DNA from: Betaproteobacteria bacterium
GTDB lineage: Bacteria > Pseudomonadota > Gammaproteobacteria > Burkholderiales > Casimicrobiaceae
Reading direction: 5' to 3'
Length of the DNA: 64,000 bases
NCBI GenBank assembly: GCA_016720425.1
Contig: JADKKQ010000012.1
Coordinates: 42,385 to 106,384, forward strand
Numbering within the stretch: position 1 is the stretch's first letter; each line of letters opens with the position of its first letter. Positions 1 to 10,582 of this stretch are shown piece after piece. The notes under the pieces were generated by a model, which was not told the origin of the DNA, made no database searches, and saw only the letters and a program-made list of their open reading frames with translations. A program made the position numbers and the translations under genes.

Positions 1-1365
1 CACGAGCTCGACCCCAGGATCCTCGCCGGCCGCGGCGAACCCCGGGTCGACGCCGACGCCGGGAACGGCGACCAGCGCATCGCCGCAATACAACAGCGGC
101 CAGCCTTCCCGCTGCCAGGTGGGGACGCCCTGTTGCTGGAACAGGTGGGTGAGCAGCTGCCGCGGGCGTCCCGGGCCCGGGCGCAGCCGCTCGCCGCCCT
201 GGCGCGGACGAACGAGGAGTGACCCGGACGCCAAGCCGTCGCCGGCCAGGCCGCGACCGCGCGCGCTGGCGAAGACCAGGCGCCCGTGCGGCAGGACGAC
301 CTCGCTCTCGCCGTTCCAGCGCCGCTCGGTCCAGCGCGCCGCCGGCGCGTGGACGACGATCCGCCGGTGGTGGATGCCGACTTCCAGGCCCTCGTGGACG
401 AGGCGCACGCGCGCGTCGGCGGCGGCGCCCACCAGCTGCCGCAGCATGGCGTCGAGGCGATCGGCGGACGGCGCCGCGAGATCGTGGCGCCGCAGAAACC
501 AGCGCAGCAGGTTGCGCGCACGGTGCTCGCCACCGGCGGCAAGCGCGACGAGGCGCGCGCATTCGAGCGTCGGCCCGTCGACCGGATCGAACCCGAGCGC
601 GCCCTGCGCGTCGATCGCGGCGAGTTCGTCGGCGAGCCGTGCGGCATCGGCCTGGTGTGCGGCCGCGCGCAGCAGCGTCTGCGGATAGCCGGGAAAGGCG
701 CGTGCCAGCCGCGGCGTGATCTCGGTGCGCAGGTAGTTGCGGCGGATGCGGACGTCGGCGTTGGACTCGTCGTCGATCCAGTCGAGGCGGCGCGCGCGCG
801 CGGCCGCCAGCAGCGTCGACCGCGGCAGGGCGAGCAGCGGGCGCAACAGCAGCGGGCCGTGCCGCGGCGCGCGCTGCGCGCCCATCGCCGCGAGTCCCGC
901 CGGCCCGGCGCCGCGCAGCAACTGCAGCAGCAGCGTCTCCGCCTGGTCGTCGGCGTGATGGGCGAGGGCCACGGCGTCGACGCCGAGCGTGGCGAAGGCG
1001 GCGTAGCGCGCCGCGCGGGCGGCGGCCTCGAGACTGCGGCCCGGCTCGCGGGCGATCGCGACGCGCGCCTGCACCAGCGGCAGCGACCGCGCGGCGCAGG
1101 CCGTCGCACAGAATGCCGCCCATGCATCGGCGTGCGGCGACAACCCGTGGTGGACGTGCACCGCCGACGCGACGACGCCGATGTCCGCGGCGAGTTCGGC
1201 CAGCACGTCGAGCAGCAGCATCGAGTCGCCGCCGCCCGACAGCGCGACCGCGACGCGCGGCGCGAGGGCGCCGCCGGGGGTCACGCCGTCGCGGCAGCGG
1301 CGCAGCGCCTCTGCCACCGCATCGCGGACGGCGTCGACCGGCGAAGGCTGCGCGCGCCGGGTCAT
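1..1365 (-). CDS. tilS: tRNA(Ile)-lysidine synthase, 3' end cut by window edge
   Basis: Cytoplasmic enzyme that uses ATP to attach lysine to C34 of tRNA-Ile(CAU), so that it reads AUA instead of AUG. The PP-loop motif SGGGDS is at residues 43-48 and the second family signature HHADDQAETLLLQLLRG follows about 90 residues later. The C-terminal part has the RPRQGGERLRPG-like stretch expected of the TilS C-terminal domain. The frame is open from the ATG at 1365 to the window edge (455 codons). TilS is usually 420-450 residues, so only a few C-terminal residues should be missing. It lies 49 bp downstream of accA on the same strand, an order common in Proteobacteria. Confidence 0.93.
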   Translation of the reverse strand, partial: MTRRAQPSPVDAVRDAVAEALRRCRDGVTPGGALAPRVAVALSGGGDSMLLLDVLAELAADIGVVASAVHVHHGLSPHADAWAAFCATACAARSLPLVQARVAIAREPGRSLEAAARAARYAAFATLGVDAVALAHHADDQAETLLLQLLRGAGPAGLAAMGAQRAPRHGPLLLRPLLALPRSTLLAAARARRLDWIDDESNADVRIRRNYLRTEITPRLARAFPGYPQTLLRAAAHQADAARLADELAAIDAQGALGFDPVDGPTLECARLVALAAGGEHRARNLLRWFLRRHDLAAPSADRLDAMLRQLVGAAADARVRLVHEGLEVGIHHRRIVVHAPAARWTERRWNGESEVVLPHGRLVFASARGRGLAGDGLASGSLLVRPRQGGERLRPGPGRPRQLLTHLFQQQGVPTWQREGWPLLYCGDALVAVPGVGVDPGFAAAGEDPGVELV

Positions 1366-1414
1366 CGGCGCCGGCAGCGCCCGGGAGCGTCGACGCCGGA
1401 GTCGCGCCGCACCA

Positions 1415-2383
<969 letters not shown>

Positions 2384-2464
2384 GGCGGCGGCAACGGGGA
2401 TCCGATGGCGGGCATCATAGCGCATCGCCGCCGGGGGCCGTGGCGCGCGGGCCGCGCGGGGGGC

Positions 2465-3241
2465 TCAGCGGAGGATCGCGTCGGCGATCAGCTTCAGGCC
2501 GGTGGCGAACAGCAGCGTGTAGCTCACCTGGTAGAACGCCTGCTCCGACACCCGGCGGTGCAGCCAGACGCCGAGCCAGATGCCCAGCGGCGCCAGCGGC
2601 GCGAACAGCAGCGAGGCGGCGAGGTTGGCGTGATTCAATTGTCCCAGCAGTGCGTAAGGCACCAGCTTGGTGTAGTTGGTCACCAAAAAGAACAGCACCG
2701 ACGTCGCGACCAGCGAGGTCTTGTCGAGTTTCTGTGCCAGCATGTAGACGGCGAACGGCGGGCCGCCGGCGTGGGCGAGGGTGCTGGTGAAACCCGACAG
2801 CGTGCCCCAGAAGACGCCGGCGGCGGTCCCTGGCACGCGCTCGTTGGCGGACAAGTGCCGGGCGATGCGCTCGCTGATCGAGAACCAGCGGTTCAGCGCG
2901 AAGGTGACCGCGATGAGGCCGAGCAGCAGGCGGATCGCGTTCACCGGCAGGGTGCCGAAGGCGAAGCCGCCGGCGGCGATGCCGAGCATCGCTCCGGGCA
3001 GCATGATCCTGAGATGCCGCGCCGACCAGCGTCCGCGGTAGGCGTGGACCCCGAACAGGTCCATCGCGCAGAGGATCGGCAGCATGATGCCGGCCGCCTC
3101 GGCCGGAAGGATGAAGATCGACATGATCGGCACCGCCAGCCCGCCCGACCCGGCGCCGAACCCGCCCTTGGCGATGCCGGTCAGCAGGACCGCGAGCACC
3201 GCCACGGGGAAGAAGGCGAGCGGGAAGTCGGGCCAGGCCAT
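2465..3241 (-). CDS. TSUP-family (TauE/SafE-like) permease
   Basis: Inner-membrane protein of 258 residues made almost entirely of hydrophobic helices (about eight). The N-terminal LLTGIAKGGFGAGSGGLAVP and the mid-protein GTLSGFTSTLAHAGGPPFAVYM are the two repeat signatures of the TSUP family, whose members export sulfite, sulfoacetate or related organosulfur anions. The substrate cannot be told from sequence. It starts 14 bp after the stop of the upstream EamA transporter on the same strand, so the two probably share a transcript. Confidence 0.85.
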   Translation of the reverse strand: MAWPDFPLAFFPVAVLAVLLTGIAKGGFGAGSGGLAVPIMSIFILPAEAAGIMLPILCAMDLFGVHAYRGRWSARHLRIMLPGAMLGIAAGGFAFGTLPVNAIRLLLGLIAVTFALNRWFSISERIARHLSANERVPGTAAGVFWGTLSGFTSTLAHAGGPPFAVYMLAQKLDKTSLVATSVLFFLVTNYTKLVPYALLGQLNHANLAASLLFAPLAPLGIWLGVWLHRRVSEQAFYQVSYTLLFATGLKLIADAILR

Positions 3242-3255
3242 CGGGGTCGACCGTT

Positions 3256-4158
3256 TCAATTCACCGAAGCGGGGCCCCGGCGCGACGCCTGCCACGCCGC
3301 GAAGGCCTCGTTGGCGAGCACCGCCAGCAGCACGATCGCCCCCCCGGTCAACGTGGCCGCGCCGGGGTCCTCGCCCATCAGCAGCCAGACCCACAGCGGT
3401 CCGGCGATCGGTTCCAGCAGCGCGAGCAGGCCGAGTTCGGTCGCCGACAGGTGGCGCGACGCCGCGGTGGCGAGGAGGCAGCCGGTGCCGAGCTGGACGC
3501 AGCCCATCAGTGCCAGGAACGCGAGATCGCGCGCGGTGGCGGCGAACGGCGGCGAGAGCGCGAAGGCGATGACCAGCGAGATGACGCCCGCGATCATCAC
3601 CTGCGGCAGCATGTCGACGGTGGCGTGGAAGCGGCGCAGCACGGTGACCTGGGCGGCGAAGCAGCAGGACACGCCCAGCGCCAGCAGGTTGCCGGCCAGC
3701 CGCCCCGCGTCCAGCGAGTCGGCGAACATGATGACGACGCCGGCAAAGGCGACCGCCATCGCCAGCCAGGTGCGCAAAGGTACCGGCTCGCGCAGGATGA
3801 GGCGCCCTGCCAGCGCGGCCAGGAACGGCGACACGCTCATCAGCACGAAGGTGTTGGCGACGGTCGTGCGGGTGAGCGAGGCGATGAAGAAGAAGAACGT
3901 GCCGGCCAGGAAGAACCCGGCCAGCAGCCCCGGCTTGCCGGCGGCCACCACCGCCTGCGGCAGACGGCGGCCGTGCATCACGCCCAGCACGCCGGCGACG
4001 AACAGCGCCATGAACACGCTGCGCCAGAACACGATCTCCCAGGCGTTGGTGATCGACAGCTGGCGGACGAGGATGCCGCCGGACGACCAGCAGATCGCGG
4101 CGACGATCATCATCAGGATGGCGCGGCGGTGCGCCGGGAGCGCCGTGGGTGAACTCAT
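3256..4158 (-). CDS. EamA/DMT-family transporter
   Basis: Ten-helix drug/metabolite-type exporter of 300 residues with the tandem EamA repeat: helices 1-5 begin AILMMIVAAICWSSGGILVR and the second set begins near the middle at LLALGVSCCFAAQ. The second repeat carries the typical LLALLEPIAGPLWVWLLMGE sequence. An in-frame TTG lies 30 bp upstream, but the ATG at 4158 gives the normal short cytoplasmic N-terminus. The substrate is unknown; relatives export amino acids or metabolites. It is the first gene of a likely pair with the TSUP permease. Confidence 0.87.
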   Translation of the reverse strand: MSSPTALPAHRRAILMMIVAAICWSSGGILVRQLSITNAWEIVFWRSVFMALFVAGVLGVMHGRRLPQAVVAAGKPGLLAGFFLAGTFFFFIASLTRTTVANTFVLMSVSPFLAALAGRLILREPVPLRTWLAMAVAFAGVVIMFADSLDAGRLAGNLLALGVSCCFAAQVTVLRRFHATVDMLPQVMIAGVISLVIAFALSPPFAATARDLAFLALMGCVQLGTGCLLATAASRHLSATELGLLALLEPIAGPLWVWLLMGEDPGAATLTGGAIVLLAVLANEAFAAWQASRRGPASVN

Positions 4159-4248
4159 CGCGGGAGGCAATGCGGAACGCCGGTTCAAGGGCAGCGGCGG
4201 AAGGGCCGGAAGCGCGCGGGCGCGCCGGAATCGCTGTTAACCGGAAGG

Positions 4249-4800
4249 TTAACGCAACCCCGCCGGGCTGTCCATGCAGGCAGTCGACGGGTGGGCAGTC
4301 GACGCCGGCGGCGCGGCGAGCAGCATCTCGACGTGGGGGATGCCGTCCTCGTCGTAGGGCGGCGAGACCGTGGCGAAACCGAGCGACGCGTAGAACGGCG
4401 CCAGGTGGCGCTGGGCTGAGATGCGGATCGCGGCGCCGGGGTACCGCGACGCGCAACCGGCGATGCCCTCGCGCATCAGCCCCCGACCCTGGCCACGGCC
4501 GCGCAGCGCCAAGGTGGTGAGCACGCGTCCGATCGACGGTTCGACGTATTTGGCGCCCGGATCGAGGACGCGCAGGTACGCGACCAGGATCGCCGGCTCG
4601 GTGCGACTCCAGCCGAGCAGGTGCCAGGCGCGGTGATCGAGCCCGTCGGCGTCGAGGTAGGCGCATTGCTGCTCGACGGCGAACACCTGCTGGCGTGCGG
4701 CCAGCGCCGCGTACAGCGCCGTCGGCGAGAGCGTCGGCAGCCGCGACCACTGCCAGCGCGGTGTCGAACCGGGCGTCGCCGCGGAAGGTGGGAGTTCCAT
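4249..4800 (-). CDS. ElaA-like GNAT N-acetyltransferase
   Basis: A 183-residue acetyltransferase of the GNAT fold. Residues 30-50 (AALAARQQVFAVEQQCAYLD) match the ElaA-type N-terminus, and the acetyl-CoA pyrophosphate loop RGRGQGRGLM is at residues 100-109. The later HLAPFYASLGFATVSPPYDEDGIPH is the usual ElaA C-terminal substrate region. The acceptor is unknown. The ATG at 4800 was chosen because homology begins soon after it; upstream in-frame sequence is arginine-rich and looks non-coding. Confidence 0.85.
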   Translation of the reverse strand: MELPPSAATPGSTPRWQWSRLPTLSPTALYAALAARQQVFAVEQQCAYLDADGLDHRAWHLLGWSRTEPAILVAYLRVLDPGAKYVEPSIGRVLTTLALRGRGQGRGLMREGIAGCASRYPGAAIRISAQRHLAPFYASLGFATVSPPYDEDGIPHVEMLLAAPPASTAHPSTACMDSPAGLR

Positions 4801-4928
4801 GCGCCCGACCTTAGCGCAACGGCGGTGCAGCGTCGAGGCACCCATGCAGGCGCTCGCGCGGGGGATCGGTCGGCGGCGGACGACCCCGCCGCGGCCGGCG
4901 ACACCCGTCAGATGCGCCAGACGACTGG

Positions 4929-5465
4929 TCAACCGGCGTGGGTGCGCAGGTCATCCGGATGGACGACTTCGACCCGGCCCGGCCGCGCCGGCATGAGTTC
5001 GCGCAGTCGCCGCGGCGGTGCGACACTGCGTCGCAGCAACTCGGCCGCCAACGCGCCACCGGCCATCAGGGCAATCGCGGCCAGCGCGATCGGCGGCTCG
5101 GGGTCGAGCAACGCATCGACCCAGGGCAGGTCGACCTCGGGGAGCCAGGCGGCGAGGGCGATGGCGAGCAGGAAGGCGGCCGCGCCGGCGATCGTCACCG
5201 CCACCGCCCAGGCCGGCAGGCCGAGAAAGCGCAAGGCGCCGCGCTGGTGGTGGCGCAGCAGTGCGAACAGCGGCGCCGTCAGCGCGAAGCTGCCGCCGAG
5301 CATGCCCACACCGGCGATGGCGAAGCGCAGCAGTGCCGTCTCGGCGTCCGGCGCCTGCAGGACGGCCGAGCGCAGGCGCAGCGCCTCGGCGAGGACGGGA
5401 ACGACGTCGACGACCAGGGCGATTTGCAGCACCGACAGCGAGAGGAGATAGGTCAGGCGCAACAT
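4929..5465 (-). CDS. Predicted membrane protein, function unknown
   Basis: I do not recognise a family. The 178-residue product has about four hydrophobic helices: near residues 5-27, 47-70, 80-105 and 120-145. It ends in a charged, arginine-rich cytoplasmic tail. The start MLRLTYLL at 5465 puts a membrane helix right at the N-terminus. The gene stands alone between the GNAT gene and the methyltransferase-like gene on the same strand. Codon use looks like the neighbours. Confidence 0.6.
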   Translation of the reverse strand: MLRLTYLLSLSVLQIALVVDVVPVLAEALRLRSAVLQAPDAETALLRFAIAGVGMLGGSFALTAPLFALLRHHQRGALRFLGLPAWAVAVTIAGAAAFLLAIALAAWLPEVDLPWVDALLDPEPPIALAAIALMAGGALAAELLRRSVAPPRRLRELMPARPGRVEVVHPDDLRTHAG

Positions 5466-5595
5466 GGGCGTGCTTTCGGCAAGGGGTTGATCGGTCGGGC
5501 GCGAACGCCGCCCGCCTGCCCAATCTAGGGCGTCGAGCCACGCCGTGCCATCGGCCGCTTGGTCGATCCGCGGCGGCGCCTGCCGCACCCGCCCG

Positions 5596-6030
5596 TCAAG
5601 GCCAGCGCAGCCAGGGGATCAGCGCCGGCGTCCGCTGCGCGTAGGCGGCGTAGTCGGGAAACCGCGCCGCCAGCGCGCGCTCCTCGAACGCCGCCTTGAG
5701 GTGCAGCACCAGCGCCAGCAGCGCGAACGCCAGCCACCGCCAGGCGTCGGCGAAGCCGACGGTGACGCCGGCGCAGAACAGCAGCACGGCGAGGTACATC
5801 GGATGCCGGACGTGGCGGTACGGGCCGACGCAGATCAGCCGACCGCCGTCCTTCGGGTCGGGCCGGATGTTGAAATTGCCGGGTCGATTCGCCGTCAGCG
5901 CCCACAGCCCGACCACCGCGCCGGCAGCGACCAGCGGCAACGCCAGCGCGGACGCCGGCCAGCCGCCGCCCGGCAGCAGCAGCGCGGCGATGCAGGCGAA
6001 CTGGGCGGCGACGTAGAGGCGGGAGCGCAT
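5596..6030 (-). CDS. Isoprenylcysteine carboxyl methyltransferase (ICMT)-like membrane protein
   Basis: Small integral membrane protein (144 residues, about four helices) with the SAM-binding signature GPYRHVRHPMYLAVLL followed by EERALAARFPDYAAYAQRTP, typical of the ICMT/PEMT-like methyltransferase superfamily in bacteria. Bacterial members methylate unknown lipid or small-molecule substrates. The start at 6030 (MRSRLYVAAQ) is chosen because the first helix begins there. An in-frame ATG at 6072 would add 14 residues, and neither start has a convincing ribosome site. Confidence 0.78.
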   Translation of the reverse strand: MRSRLYVAAQFACIAALLLPGGGWPASALALPLVAAGAVVGLWALTANRPGNFNIRPDPKDGGRLICVGPYRHVRHPMYLAVLLFCAGVTVGFADAWRWLAFALLALVLHLKAAFEERALAARFPDYAAYAQRTPALIPWLRWP

Positions 6031-6238
6031 GCGGATCGGCGGCGGCAGGGGGCGAACCCCGACGCGCAGCATAGCGCGGCCGACGGGCTCCGCGCACGCG
6101 AACTTGCGCCAGGTCAACGTTCGTTCTCGGCGCCCCCGTTTTCGGCCATCAGGCGCCCGGCGACGATGGCGAGCGCCGCGGTCGCAGCCTAGAATGCGCT
6201 GTCGTCGGCAGGGGGCGCAGCGCCCCAAGGGGTCGCGC

Positions 6239-7303
6239 ATGGCCAAGCATCGCATCGCCGTCATCGCCGGAGACGGCATCGGCAAGGAAACCGTGCCGGA
6301 AGGACTGCGCGTGCTCGAAGCCGCGGCGCGCCGGTTCGGCATCGAGTTCGAATGGCAGCACTTCGACTGGAGCTGCGACTACTACCTCAAGCACGGCAAG
6401 ATGATGCCCGACGACTGGTTCGACCAGCTGTCGCCGTTCGAGGCGATCTTCTACGGGGCGGTCGGCTGGCCGGAGCAGGTGCCCGACCACGTCTCTCTCT
6501 GGGGCTCGCTGCTCCAATTCCGGCGGCGCTTCGACCAGTACGTCAACCTGCGCCCCTGCAAGCTGATGCCGGGCATCGCCACGCCGCTCGCCAACCGCAA
6601 GCCGGGGGACATCGATTTCGTCGTCGTGCGCGAGAACACCGAGGGCGAGTACTCGTCGGTGGGCGGGCGGATGTACGAGGGCACCGAGCGCGAGGTCGTG
6701 TTCCAGGAGTCGGTGTTCTCGCGCCAGGGCGTCGACCGGATCCTGAGGTTCGCATTCGAGCTGGCGCGCACGCGGCCGGCGAAGCACGTGACCTCGGCCA
6801 CCAAGTCGAACGGCATCGCGATCAGCATGCCGTTCTGGGACGAGCGCTTCCGGGCGATGGCGGCGCAGTACCCCGACATCCGCGTCGACCAGTTCCACAT
6901 CGACATCCTGACCGCGCACTTCGTGCGCCGGCCGGAGATCTTCGACGTCGTCGTCGGCTCCAACCTGTTCGGCGACATCCTGTCCGATCTCGGCCCGGCC
7001 GTCTGCGGCACCATCGGCATCGCGCCGTCGGCGAATCTCAACCCCGAGCGCGACCATCCGTCGCTGTTCGAACCGGTCCACGGCTCCGCACCCGACATCG
7101 CCGGCAAGGGGATCGCCAACCCCATCGGCCAGATCTGGTCCGGCGCGCTGATGCTCGATTTTCTCGGGCACCGCGAGGCGGCCGCCGCCGTCGAGGCGGC
7201 GATCGAGCGCGTGCTGTGCGCCGCTTCCGCGCCGAAGACCCCCGACCTGGGCGGCAACGCGCGCACGGCGGATCTCGGCCGGGCCGTCGCCGGCGAAATC
7301 TGA
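6239..7303 (+). CDS. dmlA: D-malate / tartrate dehydrogenase (decarboxylating)
   Basis: NAD-dependent beta-decarboxylating dehydrogenase of the isocitrate/isopropylmalate family (354 residues), expected to act on D-malate or tartrate. It shows GDGIGKETVPEGLRVL at the N-terminus, the substrate-loop FDQYVNLRP, the VRENTEGEYSSVGGR segment and the metal/NAD region SNLFGDILSDLGPA...GIAPSANL. These closely resemble E. coli DmlA rather than LeuB or Icd. Just upstream is a tight hairpin, GGGGCG/CGCCCC (6212-6226), and a TAGAAT -10-like hexamer at 6190. It is the only gene in the stretch between the minus-strand block and pntA. Confidence 0.9.
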   Translation: MAKHRIAVIAGDGIGKETVPEGLRVLEAAARRFGIEFEWQHFDWSCDYYLKHGKMMPDDWFDQLSPFEAIFYGAVGWPEQVPDHVSLWGSLLQFRRRFDQYVNLRPCKLMPGIATPLANRKPGDIDFVVVRENTEGEYSSVGGRMYEGTEREVVFQESVFSRQGVDRILRFAFELARTRPAKHVTSATKSNGIAISMPFWDERFRAMAAQYPDIRVDQFHIDILTAHFVRRPEIFDVVVGSNLFGDILSDLGPAVCGTIGIAPSANLNPERDHPSLFEPVHGSAPDIAGKGIANPIGQIWSGALMLDFLGHREAAAAVEAAIERVLCAASAPKTPDLGGNARTADLGRAVAGEI

Positions 7304-7508
7304 GACAATGAGTAGGTTTGTCCCGGAGCGGTGCCCGCGTCGTGCGGTCCACGCTCCACGTGCGGCGATTTGCCGCGGCATCGACGCTGCCGCGGTCGAA
7401 CGACACGGCTCTCCATCGGGGGGACGTTCGCCGCACCGGCCGACGCCGGTCGCAGCGCGCCCCTTCGCCGTCGCCATCGAATCGATGTTCGTACCCACGG
7501 AGACTTGA

Positions 7509-9113
7509 ATGTCACTATTGATCGGAGTTCCAAAGGAAGTCTTTCCCGGCGAGCGGCGGGTTGCAACCGTCCCCGAGGTCGTCGAGAAGCTGATCAAGCA
7601 GGGTTTCCGGGTCGCCGTCGAAACCGGTGCCGGCGACACGGCGAGCATCAGCGACGACGCCTACCGCGCGGCCGGGGCGGAAATCGTCGCCGACCGCGCC
7701 GCGTTGTGGGCGACTTCCGACATCGTGTTCAAGGTGCGCAGCCCGAACAGCGAGGAGGTCGGCCTGCTGCGCGAGGGCGGCACGGTGGTCAGTTTCATCT
7801 GGCCGGCGCAGAACCCCGAGTTGCTGCAGCAGCTGGCCGCGAGGAAGGCGACCGTGCTGGCGATGGACAGCGTGCCGCGGATCTCGCGCGCGCAGAAGCT
7901 CGACGCGCTCTCCTCGATGTCGAACATCGCCGGCTACCGCGCGGTCGTCGAGGCCGCGCACGAGTTCGGCCGCTTCTTCGCCGGTTCGATCACCGCGGCC
8001 GGCAAGGTGCCGCCGGCCAAGGTCTTCGTCATCGGCGCCGGTGTCGCCGGGCTGGCGGCGATCGGCACGGCGGCCAACCTGGGCGCGATCGTGCGCGCCA
8101 ACGACACGCGCTCCGAGGTGGCCGACCAGGTCAAGTCGATGGGCGGCGAGTTCGTGCCGGTCGACTACGTGGAGGAGGGCGCGGGCGTCGGCGGCTACGC
8201 CAAGGTGATGAGCGAAGGCTTCCAGAAGGCCCAGCGCGAGGTGTTCGCCAAGCAGGCCAGGGAGGTCGACATCATCATCACCACCGCGCTGATTCCCGGC
8301 AAGCCGGCGCCGAAGCTGATCACCGAAGAGATGGTCCGGTCGATGAAGCAGGGCAGCGTCATCGTCGACATGGCCGCCGAGCAGGGCGGCAACTGCGAGC
8401 TGACCGAGCCGGGCAAGGTGGTGGTCAGGCACGGTGTCACCATCGTCGGGCACAAGGACCTGCCGAGCCGTCTGTCGAAGCAGGCGTCGACGCTGTACGC
8501 GACGAACCTGTTCCGCCTGATGGAAGACATGGTCAAGACCAAGAGCGTCACCCCCGAGGGCGTGATCGACGTCGACATGGATGACGAGGTCCTGCGCGGC
8601 ACGACGGTGGTGAAGGCGGGCAGCGTCACCTGGCCGCCGCCCGCGCCCAAGCTGTCGGCGGCGCCGCCGCAGGCGGCCAAGCCGGCGGCCGTTCCGGTCG
8701 CCAAGAAATCCGCTTCCGGGCACGGCGGCGGCGGCGAGCAGATGCCGGCCAAGTCGCTGGCGATCCTGTTCGGCGTGGGTGCGCTGCTGTTCGCGTTCGT
8801 CGGGGCCTACGCGCCGGCCAGCTTCCTGTCGCACTTCACCGTCTTCGTGCTGGCCTGCTTCGTCGGCTACATGGTGATCTGGAACGTCACGCCCGCGCTG
8901 CACACGCCGCTGATGAGCGTGACCAACGCGATCTCCAGCATCATCGCCATCGGCGCGCTGGTGCAGATCGCGCCGCCGCTCGCGGGAGCCGGCGCCGACC
9001 GGCCGGACGGCTGGATCCTGGGCCTCGCCGCGGTCGGGCTGGTGCTCACGGCGATCAACATGTTCGGCGGCTTCGCGGTGACTCGCCGCATGCTCGCGAT
9101 GTTCCGCAAATAG
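7509..9113 (+). CDS. pntA: NAD(P) transhydrogenase subunit alpha
   Basis: Alpha subunit of the proton-translocating transhydrogenase, which uses the proton gradient to transfer hydride from NADH to NADP+. The 534 residues include the NAD-binding domain I (GVPKEVFPGERRVA at the start; dinucleotide fold VIGAGVAGLAAIGTAANLGA near residue 175), then an alanine/proline-rich linker (about residues 380-410), then four membrane helices. This is the fused alpha1-alpha2 form as in E. coli, not the split three-gene form. GGAG precedes the ATG. pntB starts 11 bp after the stop. Confidence 0.95.
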   Translation: MSLLIGVPKEVFPGERRVATVPEVVEKLIKQGFRVAVETGAGDTASISDDAYRAAGAEIVADRAALWATSDIVFKVRSPNSEEVGLLREGGTVVSFIWPAQNPELLQQLAARKATVLAMDSVPRISRAQKLDALSSMSNIAGYRAVVEAAHEFGRFFAGSITAAGKVPPAKVFVIGAGVAGLAAIGTAANLGAIVRANDTRSEVADQVKSMGGEFVPVDYVEEGAGVGGYAKVMSEGFQKAQREVFAKQAREVDIIITTALIPGKPAPKLITEEMVRSMKQGSVIVDMAAEQGGNCELTEPGKVVVRHGVTIVGHKDLPSRLSKQASTLYATNLFRLMEDMVKTKSVTPEGVIDVDMDDEVLRGTTVVKAGSVTWPPPAPKLSAAPPQAAKPAAVPVAKKSASGHGGGGEQMPAKSLAILFGVGALLFAFVGAYAPASFLSHFTVFVLACFVGYMVIWNVTPALHTPLMSVTNAISSIIAIGALVQIAPPLAGAGADRPDGWILGLAAVGLVLTAINMFGGFAVTRRMLAMFRK

Positions 9114-9124
9114 GAAGAACGATC

Positions 9125-10531
9125 ATGTCCGCCAGCCTCGCCTCCGTCTCCTACATCGCCGCCACCATCCTGTTCATCCTCAGCCTCGGCGGCCTGTCCA
9201 ATCCCGAAACCGCGCGTCGCGGCAACCTGTACGGCATCATCGGCATGGCGATCGCCGTGCTGGCGACGATCTTCGGGCCGCGCGTCACCATGGCCGGCAT
9301 TCCCTGGATCGTCGGGACGATGGTCGTCGGCGGCGCCATCGGGCTCTATGCCGCGCGCACCGTGCAGATGACGCAGATGCCCGAGCTGGTCGCGCTGATG
9401 CACAGCCTGGTCGGCCTGGCCGCCTGCCTGGTCGGCTACGCCAGCTACGTCGATACCTCCATCCAGTTCACCGGCGCCGAGAAGGCCATCCACGAGATCG
9501 AGATCTACATCGGCATCCTGATCGGCGCGGTGACCTTCTCCGGCTCGGTGATCGCCTTCGGCAAGCTGTCGGGCAAGATCAGCGGCAAGCCGCTGCTGCT
9601 GCCCGCGCGCCACTGGATCAACCTCGTGCTGCTGCTGCTGGTGATCTGGTACGGCCGCGAGTTCGTCAACGCCCACTCGATCGCCGCCGGCTACCTGCCG
9701 CTGGCGGTGATGACCGTAATCGCGCTGCTGTTCGGCATCCACATGGTGATGGCGATCGGCGGCGCCGACATGCCGGTGGTGGTCTCGATGCTCAACAGCT
9801 ACTCGGGCTGGGCGGCGGCGGCCACCGGCTTCATGCTCTCCAACGACCTGCTGATCGTCACCGGCGCGCTGGTGGGTTCGTCGGGCGCGATCCTGTCCTA
9901 CATCATGTGCCGGGCGATGAACCGCAACTTCATCAGCGTCATCGCCGGCGGCTTCGGCACCGGCGGCGGCACGGCGCCGGCGGCGGGTGCGCAGCCGGCG
10001 GGCGAGGTCACGCCGGTCAGCTCGATCGAGACGGCGGAACTGCTGCGCGAAGCCAAGAGCGTCATCATCGTCCCGGGCTACGGCATGGCGGTCGCGCAGG
10101 CCCAGCACACCGTGTACGAAATCACCAAGCTGCTGCGCGAGAAGGGCGTCAACGTCCGCTTCGGCATCCACCCGGTGGCCGGGCGCATGCCCGGCCACAT
10201 GAACGTGCTGCTGGCCGAGGCCAAGGTCCCCTACGACATCGTGCTGGAGATGGACGAGCTGAACGACGACTTCCCGGCGACCGACGTCGCGATGGTCATC
10301 GGCGCCAACGACATCGTCAATCCCAGCGCCCAGGACGACCCCGGCAGCCCGATCGCCGGCATGCCGGTGCTCGAGGTCTGGAAGGCCAAGACGTCGATCG
10401 TCATGAAGCGCAGCATGGCGTCCGGGTACGCGGGGGTCGACAACCCGCTCTTCTACAAGGACAACAACCGGATGCTCTTCGGCGACGCCAAGAAGATGCT
10501 GGACGAAGTCCTGGTCGCGTTGAAGTCCTGA
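9125..10531 (+). CDS. pntB: NAD(P) transhydrogenase subunit beta
   Basis: Beta subunit (468 residues) with about eight or nine membrane helices in the first 280 residues, a glycine/alanine-rich linker, and a C-terminal NADP(H)-binding domain III. The domain III signatures are intact: VPGYGMAVAQAQH, FGIHPVAGRMPGHMNVLLAE, GANDIVNPSAQDD and KRSMASGYAGVDNPLF. It is cotranscribed with pntA. Together they supply NADPH in the inner membrane. Confidence 0.95.
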   Translation: MSASLASVSYIAATILFILSLGGLSNPETARRGNLYGIIGMAIAVLATIFGPRVTMAGIPWIVGTMVVGGAIGLYAARTVQMTQMPELVALMHSLVGLAACLVGYASYVDTSIQFTGAEKAIHEIEIYIGILIGAVTFSGSVIAFGKLSGKISGKPLLLPARHWINLVLLLLVIWYGREFVNAHSIAAGYLPLAVMTVIALLFGIHMVMAIGGADMPVVVSMLNSYSGWAAAATGFMLSNDLLIVTGALVGSSGAILSYIMCRAMNRNFISVIAGGFGTGGGTAPAAGAQPAGEVTPVSSIETAELLREAKSVIIVPGYGMAVAQAQHTVYEITKLLREKGVNVRFGIHPVAGRMPGHMNVLLAEAKVPYDIVLEMDELNDDFPATDVAMVIGANDIVNPSAQDDPGSPIAGMPVLEVWKAKTSIVMKRSMASGYAGVDNPLFYKDNNRMLFGDAKKMLDEVLVALKS

Positions 10532-10582
10532 CTCCGGTCGGGCGGCCGGGGCGACCCGATCCGCCGCCCGATCGCGCCCGCG